Assembly (NCBI GenBank): GCA_963281255.1
Contig: OY725493.1
Location: 3,255,857-3,319,856 of the forward strand
Source: Aphrocallistes beatrix
Taxonomy: Eukaryota > Porifera > Hexactinellida > Sceptrulophora > Aphrocallistidae
DNA: 64,000 nt
Reading direction: 5' to 3'
Below, piece by piece: positions 1-9,854 of this stretch (position 1 is the stretch's first letter; every line of letters starts with the position of its first letter). The notes under the pieces were generated by a model. That model was not told where the DNA came from. It worked only from the letters and a program-made list of their open reading frames with translations, and made no database searches. The position numbers and the translations under genes were made by a program.

Positions 1-595
1 GTCCGAAGAACGAGTCTCTAAGAAGCGCGCTCGAGATACCGCCTTTGAAGAGGCAAAGACGCATGGAGACATCAAACGATTTTGCATGGATAACATCGCG
101 GATATCCAATGGGCACAGAAGGCCGCAGCCTACCTGCCATCTTATGAGGGACGCCGCGAAGTTATCTGGCTGTACGGAGCTAGTGGAGTTGGAAAGTCCA
201 CCACCCCCTGGAAGTACCTCAAGAAGCTTGGACACGGGGTGTTCATCAAGAAGCCCCACACCAAGTTTCACGAGGGATACCTCGGAGAACCAGTCGTCAT
301 CTGGGATGAGTACAGCTCTGACATGCCCCTCGGTGACTTCCTCCACCTCACTTCAACCATCCCAACGAAAGTTGAAGTCAAAGGGGCCGCGATGCCCTGG
401 GACTGCCGGCTGCTCGTCATTACAAGCAATGAGTCACCTTTTGAGAACTATTGCCAGGCTCGTGAAAAGAACGCTGATAAAGACACCGCTTTTAGAAGAA
501 GATTTAAGAAGTATTATCTCGATGAAGAAACTTCTTACGAAGATATTGAAAAAATATTAGATAGCCATATTAGTGTACTGAATGATAAGATATAA
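1..595 (+). CDS. rep: Partial CRESS-DNA Rep, forward copy 1 (cut by window edge)
   Basis: Same protein as the copy at 1053-1649. The window begins at the last base of the start codon, so the frame opens at base 2 (TCC). It shows that the array continues to the left. Confidence 0.8.
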   Translation, partial: SEERVSKKRARDTAFEEAKTHGDIKRFCMDNIADIQWAQKAAAYLPSYEGRREVIWLYGASGVGKSTTPWKYLKKLGHGVFIKKPHTKFHEGYLGEPVVIWDEYSSDMPLGDFLHLTSTIPTKVEVKGAAMPWDCRLLVITSNESPFENYCQAREKNADKDTAFRRRFKKYYLDEETSYEDIEKILDSHISVLNDKI

Positions 596-655
596 ATTAA
601 ATAGTTAGAAGGCAATCTTCCCTATATTTCCGATTAAAAGCGAAGGTTGGGGGGT

Positions 656-680
656 CCGGGGGGGCTTGCCTACCCCCCGG
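656..680. repeat. GC-rich inverted repeat downstream of Rep in each unit
   Basis: CCGGGGGG and CCCCCCGG arms around a nine-base loop can form an 8-bp GC stem, about 60 bases after the Rep stop codon. Long G runs just before it (GGGGGG, GGGGGGG) stand out in an AT-rich genome. It may be a second replicon structure or a transcription stop; no function can be proven here. It repeats every 1054 bp. Confidence 0.5.
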
Positions 681-741
681 CATGGCTACTGCTTGCAGTT
701 GCCTTAAGTTACAAGACAGAGCGGCGCCCCGCCGGCCAACG

Positions 742-774
742 ACAGATGTCAGTGTAGTATTACCTGACATCTGT
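742..774 (+). promoter_or_regulatory. Rolling-circle replication origin hairpin with nonanucleotide TAGTATTAC
   Basis: A perfect 11-bp stem (ACAGATGTCAG at 742-752 and CTGACATCTGT at 764-774) encloses an 11-base loop that contains TAGTATTAC at 755-763. In circoviruses, geminiviruses and nanoviruses this nonanucleotide is where Rep nicks, between T7 and A8. The same hairpin recurs in every unit: 1796-1828, 2850-2882 and 3904-3936 forward; 5460-5492, 6514-6546, 7568-7600, 8622-8654, 9676-9708, 10730-10762, 11784-11816, 12838-12870 and 13892-13924 reverse. A half hairpin lies against the gap at 4421. This is the strongest evidence that the array derives from a circular Rep replicon. Confidence 0.92.
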
Positions 775-800
775 GGAGCTATTTTCTGTGGAACTATTTT
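771..800 (+). promoter_or_regulatory. Iteron-like 15-bp tandem repeat next to the origin hairpin
   Basis: CTGTGGAGCTATTTT (771-785) is followed directly by CTGTGGAACTATTTT (786-800), one mismatch apart. The first repeat overlaps the end of the hairpin stem. Short tandem iterons beside the hairpin are the Rep-binding sites in many CRESS-DNA viruses, so this is the likely recognition sequence. It is present once per unit throughout the array. Function is inferred from position. Confidence 0.6.
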
Positions 801-1052
801 ATTTAACACAGGAGATGACGTTGACCATATATGGACAGAACATGCGTCGATCACGCTGTATATTGGTAACTATGGCAACGTTTCGTCGAGAATGGAATGT
901 ATATTTTAAACTGATTCTAAAAATAACTCGACGGAAGATGCACGGGGGCTGAAAAGATCCTTCCGCGGGCTCATTGGGAAAAGCGCAGAGGGACCCCTAA
1001 AGAAGCCGCTACTTACTGCAAGAAGGACGGACACTGGCGAGAAAGAGGACTC

Positions 1053-1649
1053 ATGTCCGAAGAACGAGTCTCTAAGAAGCGCGCTCGAGATACCGCCTTT
1101 GAAGAGGCAAAGACGCATGGAGACATCAAACGATTTTGCATGGATAACATCGCGGATATCCAATGGGCACAGAAGGCCGCAGCCTACCTGCCATCTTATG
1201 AGGGACGCCGCGAAGTTATCTGGCTGTACGGAGCTAGTGGAGTTGGAAAGTCCACCACCCCCTGGAAGTACCTCAAGAAGCTTGGACACGGGGTGTTCAT
1301 CAAGAAGCCCCACACCAAGTTTCACGAGGGATACCTCGGAGAACCAGTCGTCATCTGGGATGAGTACAGCTCTGACATGCCCCTCGGTGACTTCCTCCAC
1401 CTCACTTCAACCATCCCAACGAAAGTTGAAGTCAAAGGGGCCGCGATGCCCTGGGACTGCCGGCTGCTCGTCATTACAAGCAATGAGTCACCTTTTGAGA
1501 ACTATTGCCAGGCTCGTGAAAAGAACGCTGATAAAGACACCGCTTTTAGAAGAAGATTTAAGAAGTATTATCTCGATGAAGAAACTTCTTACGAAGATAT
1601 TGAAAAAATATTAGATAGCCATATTAGTGTACTGAATGATAAGATATAA
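1053..1649 (+). CDS. rep: Partial CRESS-DNA Rep (SF3 helicase), reference copy
   Basis: A 198-residue open frame from the ATG. Known role of the family: Rep nicks the origin hairpin and unwinds DNA during rolling-circle replication in the nucleus. Visible parts: Walker A GASGVGKST near residues 61-69, Walker B VVIWDEY near 98-104, motif C ITSN near 141-144, and a basic FRRRFKK segment near 166 that fits the arginine-finger region. The same frame is open upstream of the ATG and includes YCKKDG, which fits rolling-circle endonuclease motif III. Only part of the endonuclease is present, so I call the gene a broken fossil. The N-terminal basic stretch SKKRAR could be a nuclear localisation signal. 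Family placement (circovirus, nanovirus/alphasatellite or unclassified CRESS) cannot be fixed by eye. Confidence 0.85.
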   Translation: MSEERVSKKRARDTAFEEAKTHGDIKRFCMDNIADIQWAQKAAAYLPSYEGRREVIWLYGASGVGKSTTPWKYLKKLGHGVFIKKPHTKFHEGYLGEPVVIWDEYSSDMPLGDFLHLTSTIPTKVEVKGAAMPWDCRLLVITSNESPFENYCQAREKNADKDTAFRRRFKKYYLDEETSYEDIEKILDSHISVLNDKI

Positions 1650-2106
1650 ATTAAATAGTTAGAAGGCAATCTTCCCTATATTTCCGATTAAAAGCGAAGG
1701 TTGGGGGGTCCGGGGGGGCTTGCCTACCCCCCGGCATGGCTACTGCTTGCAGTTGCCTTAAGTTACAAGACAGAGCGGCGCCCCGCCGGCCAACGACAGA
1801 TGTCAGTGTAGTATTACCTGACATCTGTGGAGCTATTTTCTGTGGAACTATTTTATTTAACACAGGAGATGACGTTGACCATATATGGACAGAACATGCG
1901 TCGATCACGCTGTATATTGGTAACTATGGCAACGTTTCGTCGAGAATGGAATGTATATTTTAAACTGATTCTAAAAATAACTCGACGGAAGATGCACGGG
2001 GGCTGAAAAGATCCTTCCGCGGGCTCATTGGGAAAAGCGCAGAGGGACCCCTAAAGAAGCCGCTACTTACTGCAAGAAGGACGGACACTGGCGAGAAAGA
2101 GGACTC

Positions 2107-2703
2107 ATGTCCGAAGAACGAGTCTCTAAGAAGCGCGCTCGAGATACCGCCTTTGAAGAGGCAAAGACGCATGGAGACATCAAACGATTTTGCATGGATA
2201 ACATCGCGGATATCCAATGGGCACAGAAGGCCGCAGCCTACCTGCCATCTTATGAGGGACGCCGCGAAGTTATCTGGCTGTACGGAGCTAGTGGAGTTGG
2301 AAAGTCCACCACCCCCTGGAAGTACCTCAAGAAGCTTGGACACGGGGTGTTCATCAAGAAGCCCCACACCAAGTTTCACGAGGGATACCTCGGAGAACCA
2401 GTCGTCATCTGGGATGAGTACAGCTCTGACATGCCCCTCGGTGACTTCCTCCACCTCACTTCAACCATCCCAACGAAAGTTGAAGTCAAAGGGGCCGCGA
2501 TGCCCTGGGACTGCCGGCTGCTCGTCATTACAAGCAATGAGTCACCTTTTGAGAACTATTGCCAGGCTCGTGAAAAGAACGCTGATAAAGACACCGCTTT
2601 TAGAAGAAGATTTAAGAAGTATTATCTCGATGAAGAAACTTCTTACGAAGATATTGAAAAAATATTAGATAGCCATATTAGTGTACTGAATGATAAGATA
2701 TAA
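2107..2703 (+). CDS. rep: Partial CRESS-DNA Rep, forward copy 3
   Basis: Identical in protein sequence to the copy at 1053-1649 and spaced 1054 bp from it. Part of the broken fossil array. Confidence 0.82.
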   Translation: MSEERVSKKRARDTAFEEAKTHGDIKRFCMDNIADIQWAQKAAAYLPSYEGRREVIWLYGASGVGKSTTPWKYLKKLGHGVFIKKPHTKFHEGYLGEPVVIWDEYSSDMPLGDFLHLTSTIPTKVEVKGAAMPWDCRLLVITSNESPFENYCQAREKNADKDTAFRRRFKKYYLDEETSYEDIEKILDSHISVLNDKI

Positions 2704-3160
2704 ATTAAATAGTTAGAAGGCAATCTTCCCTATATTTCCGATTAAAAGCGAAGGTTGGGGGGTCCGGGGGGGCTTGCCTACCCCCCGGCATGGCTACTGC
2801 TTGCAGTTGCCTTAAGTTACAAGACAGAGCGGCGCCCCGCCGGCCAACGACAGATGTCAGTGTAGTATTACCTGACATCTGTGGAGCTATTTTCTGTGGA
2901 ACTATTTTATTTAACACAGGAGATGACGTTGACCATATATGGACAGAACATGCGTCGATCACGCTGTATATTGGTAACTATGGCAACGTTTCGTCGAGAA
3001 TGGAATGTATATTTTAAACTGATTCTAAAAATAACTCGACGGAAGATGCACGGGGGCTGAAAAGATCCTTCCGCGGGCTCATTGGGAAAAGCGCAGAGGG
3101 ACCCCTAAAGAAGCCGCTACTTACTGCAAGAAGGACGGACACTGGCGAGAAAGAGGACTC

Positions 3161-3757
3161 ATGTCCGAAGAACGAGTCTCTAAGAAGCGCGCTCGAGATA
3201 CCGCCTTTGAAGAGGCAAAGACGCATGGAGACATCAAACGATTTTGCATGGATAACATCGCGGATATCCAATGGGCACAGAAGGCCGCAGCCTACCTGCC
3301 ATCTTATGAGGGACGCCGCGAAGTTATCTGGCTGTACGGAGCTAGTGGAGTTGGAAAGTCCACCACCCCCTGGAAGTACCTCAAGAAGCTTGGACACGGG
3401 GTGTTCATCAAGAAGCCCCACACCAAGTTTCACGAGGGATACCTCGGAGAACCAGTCGTCATCTGGGATGAGTACAGCTCTGACATGCCCCTCGGTGACT
3501 TCCTCCACCTCACTTCAACCATCCCAACGAAAGTTGAAGTCAAAGGGGCCGCGATGCCCTGGGACTGCCGGCTGCTCGTCATTACAAGCAATGAGTCACC
3601 TTTTGAGAACTATTGCCAGGCTCGTGAAAAGAACGCTGATAAAGACACCGCTTTTAGAAGAAGATTTAAGAAGTATTATCTCGATGAAGAAACTTCTTAC
3701 GAAGATATTGAAAAAATATTAGATAGCCATATTAGTGTACTGAATGATAAGATATAA
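3161..3757 (+). CDS. rep: Partial CRESS-DNA Rep, forward copy 4
   Basis: Identical in protein sequence to the reference copy. It is the last complete forward copy before the gap; the next start codon (4215) runs directly into N. Confidence 0.82.
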   Translation: MSEERVSKKRARDTAFEEAKTHGDIKRFCMDNIADIQWAQKAAAYLPSYEGRREVIWLYGASGVGKSTTPWKYLKKLGHGVFIKKPHTKFHEGYLGEPVVIWDEYSSDMPLGDFLHLTSTIPTKVEVKGAAMPWDCRLLVITSNESPFENYCQAREKNADKDTAFRRRFKKYYLDEETSYEDIEKILDSHISVLNDKI

Positions 3758-4220
3758 ATTAAATAGTTAGAAGGCAATCTTCCCTATATTTCCGATTAAA
3801 AGCGAAGGTTGGGGGGTCCGGGGGGGCTTGCCTACCCCCCGGCATGGCTACTGCTTGCAGTTGCCTTAAGTTACAAGACAGAGCGGCGCCCCGCCGGCCA
3901 ACGACAGATGTCAGTGTAGTATTACCTGACATCTGTGGAGCTATTTTCTGTGGAACTATTTTATTTAACACAGGAGATGACGTTGACCATATATGGACAG
4001 AACATGCGTCGATCACGCTGTATATTGGTAACTATGGCAACGTTTCGTCGAGAATGGAATGTATATTTTAAACTGATTCTAAAAATAACTCGACGGAAGA
4101 TGCACGGGGGCTGAAAAGATCCTTCCGCGGGCTCATTGGGAAAAGCGCAGAGGGACCCCTAAAGAAGCCGCTACTTACTGCAAGAAGGACGGACACTGGC
4201 GAGAAAGAGGACTCATGTCC

Positions 4221-4420
4221 NNNNNNNNNNNNNNNNNNNNNNNNNNNNNNNNNNNNNNNNNNNNNNNNNNNNNNNNNNNNNNNNNNNNNNNNNNNNNNNN
4301 NNNNNNNNNNNNNNNNNNNNNNNNNNNNNNNNNNNNNNNNNNNNNNNNNNNNNNNNNNNNNNNNNNNNNNNNNNNNNNNNNNNNNNNNNNNNNNNNNNNN
4401 NNNNNNNNNNNNNNNNNNNN
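4221..4420. other. Assembly gap (200 N) at the head-to-head turn of the array
   Basis: Two hundred N separate the forward and reverse arms. The left side stops at a Rep start and the right side resumes within an origin hairpin of the opposite orientation. The round length suggests a placeholder of unknown true size, so the number of units across the turn is not known. Confidence 0.97.
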
Positions 4421-4584
4421 TACTACACTGACATCTGTCGTTGGCCGGCGGGGCGCCGCTCTGTCTTGTAACTTAAGGCAACTGCAAGCAGTAGCCATGC
4501 CGGGGGGTAGGCAAGCCCCCCCGGACCCCCCAACCTTCGCTTTTAATCGGAAATATAGGGAAGATTGCCTTCTAACTATTTAAT

Positions 4585-5181
4585 TTATATCTTATCATTC
4601 AGTACACTAATATGGCTATCTAATATTTTTTCAATATCTTCGTAAGAAGTTTCTTCATCGAGATAATACTTCTTAAATCTTCTTCTAAAAGCGGTGTCTT
4701 TATCAGCGTTCTTTTCACGAGCCTGGCAATAGTTCTCAAAAGGTGACTCATTGCTTGTAATGACGAGCAGCCGGCAGTCCCAGGGCATCGCGGCCCCTTT
4801 GACTTCAACTTTCGTTGGGATGGTTGAAGTGAGGTGGAGGAAGTCACCGAGGGGCATGTCAGAGCTGTACTCATCCCAGATGACGACTGGTTCTCCGAGG
4901 TATCCCTCGTGAAACTTGGTGTGGGGCTTCTTGATGAACACCCCGTGTCCAAGCTTCTTGAGGTACTTCCAGGGGGTGGTGGACTTTCCAACTCCACTAG
5001 CTCCGTACAGCCAGATAACTTCGCGGCGTCCCTCATAAGATGGCAGGTAGGCTGCGGCCTTCTGTGCCCATTGGATATCCGCGATGTTATCCATGCAAAA
5101 TCGTTTGATGTCTCCATGCGTCTTTGCCTCTTCAAAGGCGGTATCTCGAGCGCGCTTCTTAGAGACTCGTTCTTCGGACAT
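4585..5181 (-). CDS. rep: Partial CRESS-DNA Rep, reverse copy 1
   Basis: First copy after the gap, on the opposite strand, same 198-residue protein. With the copy at 3161 it forms a head-to-head pair across the gap. Confidence 0.82.
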   Translation of the reverse strand: MSEERVSKKRARDTAFEEAKTHGDIKRFCMDNIADIQWAQKAAAYLPSYEGRREVIWLYGASGVGKSTTPWKYLKKLGHGVFIKKPHTKFHEGYLGEPVVIWDEYSSDMPLGDFLHLTSTIPTKVEVKGAAMPWDCRLLVITSNESPFENYCQAREKNADKDTAFRRRFKKYYLDEETSYEDIEKILDSHISVLNDKI

Positions 5182-5638
5182 GAGTCCTCTTTCTCGCCAG
5201 TGTCCGTCCTTCTTGCAGTAAGTAGCGGCTTCTTTAGGGGTCCCTCTGCGCTTTTCCCAATGAGCCCGCGGAAGGATCTTTTCAGCCCCCGTGCATCTTC
5301 CGTCGAGTTATTTTTAGAATCAGTTTAAAATATACATTCCATTCTCGACGAAACGTTGCCATAGTTACCAATATACAGCGTGATCGACGCATGTTCTGTC
5401 CATATATGGTCAACGTCATCTCCTGTGTTAAATAAAATAGTTCCACAGAAAATAGCTCCACAGATGTCAGGTAATACTACACTGACATCTGTCGTTGGCC
5501 GGCGGGGCGCCGCTCTGTCTTGTAACTTAAGGCAACTGCAAGCAGTAGCCATGCCGGGGGGTAGGCAAGCCCCCCCGGACCCCCCAACCTTCGCTTTTAA
5601 TCGGAAATATAGGGAAGATTGCCTTCTAACTATTTAAT

Positions 5639-6235
5639 TTATATCTTATCATTCAGTACACTAATATGGCTATCTAATATTTTTTCAATATCTTCGTAAG
5701 AAGTTTCTTCATCGAGATAATACTTCTTAAATCTTCTTCTAAAAGCGGTGTCTTTATCAGCGTTCTTTTCACGAGCCTGGCAATAGTTCTCAAAAGGTGA
5801 CTCATTGCTTGTAATGACGAGCAGCCGGCAGTCCCAGGGCATCGCGGCCCCTTTGACTTCAACTTTCGTTGGGATGGTTGAAGTGAGGTGGAGGAAGTCA
5901 CCGAGGGGCATGTCAGAGCTGTACTCATCCCAGATGACGACTGGTTCTCCGAGGTATCCCTCGTGAAACTTGGTGTGGGGCTTCTTGATGAACACCCCGT
6001 GTCCAAGCTTCTTGAGGTACTTCCAGGGGGTGGTGGACTTTCCAACTCCACTAGCTCCGTACAGCCAGATAACTTCGCGGCGTCCCTCATAAGATGGCAG
6101 GTAGGCTGCGGCCTTCTGTGCCCATTGGATATCCGCGATGTTATCCATGCAAAATCGTTTGATGTCTCCATGCGTCTTTGCCTCTTCAAAGGCGGTATCT
6201 CGAGCGCGCTTCTTAGAGACTCGTTCTTCGGACAT
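5639..6235 (-). CDS. rep: Partial CRESS-DNA Rep, reverse copy 2
   Basis: Same frame and protein as its neighbours at 1054-bp spacing; preceded on its own strand by an origin hairpin at 6514-6546. Confidence 0.82.
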   Translation of the reverse strand: MSEERVSKKRARDTAFEEAKTHGDIKRFCMDNIADIQWAQKAAAYLPSYEGRREVIWLYGASGVGKSTTPWKYLKKLGHGVFIKKPHTKFHEGYLGEPVVIWDEYSSDMPLGDFLHLTSTIPTKVEVKGAAMPWDCRLLVITSNESPFENYCQAREKNADKDTAFRRRFKKYYLDEETSYEDIEKILDSHISVLNDKI

Positions 6236-6692
6236 GAGTCCTCTTTCTCGCCAGTGTCCGTCCTTCTTGCAGTAAGTAGCGGCTTCTTTAGGGGTCCCTC
6301 TGCGCTTTTCCCAATGAGCCCGCGGAAGGATCTTTTCAGCCCCCGTGCATCTTCCGTCGAGTTATTTTTAGAATCAGTTTAAAATATACATTCCATTCTC
6401 GACGAAACGTTGCCATAGTTACCAATATACAGCGTGATCGACGCATGTTCTGTCCATATATGGTCAACGTCATCTCCTGTGTTAAATAAAATAGTTCCAC
6501 AGAAAATAGCTCCACAGATGTCAGGTAATACTACACTGACATCTGTCGTTGGCCGGCGGGGCGCCGCTCTGTCTTGTAACTTAAGGCAACTGCAAGCAGT
6601 AGCCATGCCGGGGGGTAGGCAAGCCCCCCCGGACCCCCCAACCTTCGCTTTTAATCGGAAATATAGGGAAGATTGCCTTCTAACTATTTAAT

Positions 6693-7289
6693 TTATATCT
6701 TATCATTCAGTACACTAATATGGCTATCTAATATTTTTTCAATATCTTCGTAAGAAGTTTCTTCATCGAGATAATACTTCTTAAATCTTCTTCTAAAAGC
6801 GGTGTCTTTATCAGCGTTCTTTTCACGAGCCTGGCAATAGTTCTCAAAAGGTGACTCATTGCTTGTAATGACGAGCAGCCGGCAGTCCCAGGGCATCGCG
6901 GCCCCTTTGACTTCAACTTTCGTTGGGATGGTTGAAGTGAGGTGGAGGAAGTCACCGAGGGGCATGTCAGAGCTGTACTCATCCCAGATGACGACTGGTT
7001 CTCCGAGGTATCCCTCGTGAAACTTGGTGTGGGGCTTCTTGATGAACACCCCGTGTCCAAGCTTCTTGAGGTACTTCCAGGGGGTGGTGGACTTTCCAAC
7101 TCCACTAGCTCCGTACAGCCAGATAACTTCGCGGCGTCCCTCATAAGATGGCAGGTAGGCTGCGGCCTTCTGTGCCCATTGGATATCCGCGATGTTATCC
7201 ATGCAAAATCGTTTGATGTCTCCATGCGTCTTTGCCTCTTCAAAGGCGGTATCTCGAGCGCGCTTCTTAGAGACTCGTTCTTCGGACAT
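6693..7289 (-). CDS. rep: Partial CRESS-DNA Rep, reverse copy 3
   Basis: Array copy with the same helicase motifs; origin hairpin of its unit at 7568-7600. Confidence 0.82.
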   Translation of the reverse strand: MSEERVSKKRARDTAFEEAKTHGDIKRFCMDNIADIQWAQKAAAYLPSYEGRREVIWLYGASGVGKSTTPWKYLKKLGHGVFIKKPHTKFHEGYLGEPVVIWDEYSSDMPLGDFLHLTSTIPTKVEVKGAAMPWDCRLLVITSNESPFENYCQAREKNADKDTAFRRRFKKYYLDEETSYEDIEKILDSHISVLNDKI

Positions 7290-7746
7290 GAGTCCTCTTT
7301 CTCGCCAGTGTCCGTCCTTCTTGCAGTAAGTAGCGGCTTCTTTAGGGGTCCCTCTGCGCTTTTCCCAATGAGCCCGCGGAAGGATCTTTTCAGCCCCCGT
7401 GCATCTTCCGTCGAGTTATTTTTAGAATCAGTTTAAAATATACATTCCATTCTCGACGAAACGTTGCCATAGTTACCAATATACAGCGTGATCGACGCAT
7501 GTTCTGTCCATATATGGTCAACGTCATCTCCTGTGTTAAATAAAATAGTTCCACAGAAAATAGCTCCACAGATGTCAGGTAATACTACACTGACATCTGT
7601 CGTTGGCCGGCGGGGCGCCGCTCTGTCTTGTAACTTAAGGCAACTGCAAGCAGTAGCCATGCCGGGGGGTAGGCAAGCCCCCCCGGACCCCCCAACCTTC
7701 GCTTTTAATCGGAAATATAGGGAAGATTGCCTTCTAACTATTTAAT

Positions 7747-8343
7747 TTATATCTTATCATTCAGTACACTAATATGGCTATCTAATATTTTTTCAATATC
7801 TTCGTAAGAAGTTTCTTCATCGAGATAATACTTCTTAAATCTTCTTCTAAAAGCGGTGTCTTTATCAGCGTTCTTTTCACGAGCCTGGCAATAGTTCTCA
7901 AAAGGTGACTCATTGCTTGTAATGACGAGCAGCCGGCAGTCCCAGGGCATCGCGGCCCCTTTGACTTCAACTTTCGTTGGGATGGTTGAAGTGAGGTGGA
8001 GGAAGTCACCGAGGGGCATGTCAGAGCTGTACTCATCCCAGATGACGACTGGTTCTCCGAGGTATCCCTCGTGAAACTTGGTGTGGGGCTTCTTGATGAA
8101 CACCCCGTGTCCAAGCTTCTTGAGGTACTTCCAGGGGGTGGTGGACTTTCCAACTCCACTAGCTCCGTACAGCCAGATAACTTCGCGGCGTCCCTCATAA
8201 GATGGCAGGTAGGCTGCGGCCTTCTGTGCCCATTGGATATCCGCGATGTTATCCATGCAAAATCGTTTGATGTCTCCATGCGTCTTTGCCTCTTCAAAGG
8301 CGGTATCTCGAGCGCGCTTCTTAGAGACTCGTTCTTCGGACAT
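7747..8343 (-). CDS. rep: Partial CRESS-DNA Rep, reverse copy 4
   Basis: Array copy with the same helicase motifs; origin hairpin of its unit at 8622-8654. Confidence 0.82.
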   Translation of the reverse strand: MSEERVSKKRARDTAFEEAKTHGDIKRFCMDNIADIQWAQKAAAYLPSYEGRREVIWLYGASGVGKSTTPWKYLKKLGHGVFIKKPHTKFHEGYLGEPVVIWDEYSSDMPLGDFLHLTSTIPTKVEVKGAAMPWDCRLLVITSNESPFENYCQAREKNADKDTAFRRRFKKYYLDEETSYEDIEKILDSHISVLNDKI

Positions 8344-8800
8344 GAGTCCTCTTTCTCGCCAGTGTCCGTCCTTCTTGCAGTAAGTAGCGGCTTCTTTAGG
8401 GGTCCCTCTGCGCTTTTCCCAATGAGCCCGCGGAAGGATCTTTTCAGCCCCCGTGCATCTTCCGTCGAGTTATTTTTAGAATCAGTTTAAAATATACATT
8501 CCATTCTCGACGAAACGTTGCCATAGTTACCAATATACAGCGTGATCGACGCATGTTCTGTCCATATATGGTCAACGTCATCTCCTGTGTTAAATAAAAT
8601 AGTTCCACAGAAAATAGCTCCACAGATGTCAGGTAATACTACACTGACATCTGTCGTTGGCCGGCGGGGCGCCGCTCTGTCTTGTAACTTAAGGCAACTG
8701 CAAGCAGTAGCCATGCCGGGGGGTAGGCAAGCCCCCCCGGACCCCCCAACCTTCGCTTTTAATCGGAAATATAGGGAAGATTGCCTTCTAACTATTTAAT

Positions 8801-9397
8801 TTATATCTTATCATTCAGTACACTAATATGGCTATCTAATATTTTTTCAATATCTTCGTAAGAAGTTTCTTCATCGAGATAATACTTCTTAAATCTTCTT
8901 CTAAAAGCGGTGTCTTTATCAGCGTTCTTTTCACGAGCCTGGCAATAGTTCTCAAAAGGTGACTCATTGCTTGTAATGACGAGCAGCCGGCAGTCCCAGG
9001 GCATCGCGGCCCCTTTGACTTCAACTTTCGTTGGGATGGTTGAAGTGAGGTGGAGGAAGTCACCGAGGGGCATGTCAGAGCTGTACTCATCCCAGATGAC
9101 GACTGGTTCTCCGAGGTATCCCTCGTGAAACTTGGTGTGGGGCTTCTTGATGAACACCCCGTGTCCAAGCTTCTTGAGGTACTTCCAGGGGGTGGTGGAC
9201 TTTCCAACTCCACTAGCTCCGTACAGCCAGATAACTTCGCGGCGTCCCTCATAAGATGGCAGGTAGGCTGCGGCCTTCTGTGCCCATTAGATATCCGCGA
9301 TGTTATCCATGCAAAATCGTTTGATGTCTCCATGCGTCTTTGCCTCTTCAAAGGCGGTATCTCGAGCGCGCTTCTTAGAGACTCGTTCTTCGGACAT
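8801..9397 (-). CDS. rep: Partial CRESS-DNA Rep, reverse copy 5
   Basis: Array copy with the same helicase motifs; origin hairpin of its unit at 9676-9708. Treated as a fossil copy like the others. Confidence 0.75.
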
Positions 9398-9854
9398 GAG
9401 TCCTCTTTCTCGCCAGTGTCCGTCCTTCTTGCAGTAAGTAGCGGCTTCTTTAGGGGTCCCTCTGCGCTTTTCCCAATGAGCCCGCGGAAGGATCTTTTCA
9501 GCCCCCGTGCATCTTCCGTCGAGTTATTTTTAGAATCAGTTTAAAATATACATTCCATTCTCGACGAAACGTTGCCATAGTTACCAATATACAGCGTGAT
9601 CGACGCATGTTCTGTCCATATATGGTCAACGTCATCTCCTGTGTTAAATAAAATAGTTCCACAGAAAATAGCTCCACAGATGTCAGGTAATACTACACTG
9701 ACATCTGTCGTTGGCCGGCGGGGCGCCGCTCTGTCTTGTAACTTAAGGCAACTGCAAGCAGTAGCCATGCCGGGGGGTAGGCAAGCCCCCCCGGACCCCC
9801 CAACCTTCGCTTTTAATCGGAAATATAGGGAAGATTGCCTTCTAACTATTTAAT

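Larger units (their letters stand above)
1..4220 (+). repeat. Forward arm of tandem array of a 1054-bp CRESS-DNA (Rep-only) replicon fossil
   Basis: Four head-to-tail units with an exact 1054-bp period (Rep start codons at about -1, 1053, 2107 and 3161; origin nonanucleotides at 755, 1809, 2863 and 3917). By eye the units are identical, so amplification or homogenisation is recent. Each unit holds a partial Rep, an origin hairpin, iteron-like repeats and a GC-rich inverted repeat, and no capsid gene. This matches a rolling-circle replicon of the circular Rep-encoding ssDNA virus/alphasatellite kind, multimerised and integrated. The element is broken: about one break per unit because Rep is only partial. 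The array continues beyond the left edge and runs into an assembly gap on the right. Confidence 0.9.

Noticed and set aside
597-963. 85- and 75-codon frames over the origin region
   Set aside because: They overlap each other and the origin hairpin and iterons on opposite strands; they are better explained as non-coding origin sequence.
906-1400. A 164-codon minus-strand frame in every unit that could have been a capsid gene
   Set aside because: It is antisense to Rep, lacks the arginine-rich N terminus of circovirus capsids and shows no capsid features.
1099-1614. A 171-codon frame overlapping Rep, repeated in every unit
   Set aside because: It lies in another frame of the Rep helicase, has low-complexity Ser/Pro content and no family motif; it is a shadow of Rep.
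4175-4583. Frames running through the N gap
   Set aside because: They are open only because of the N run.
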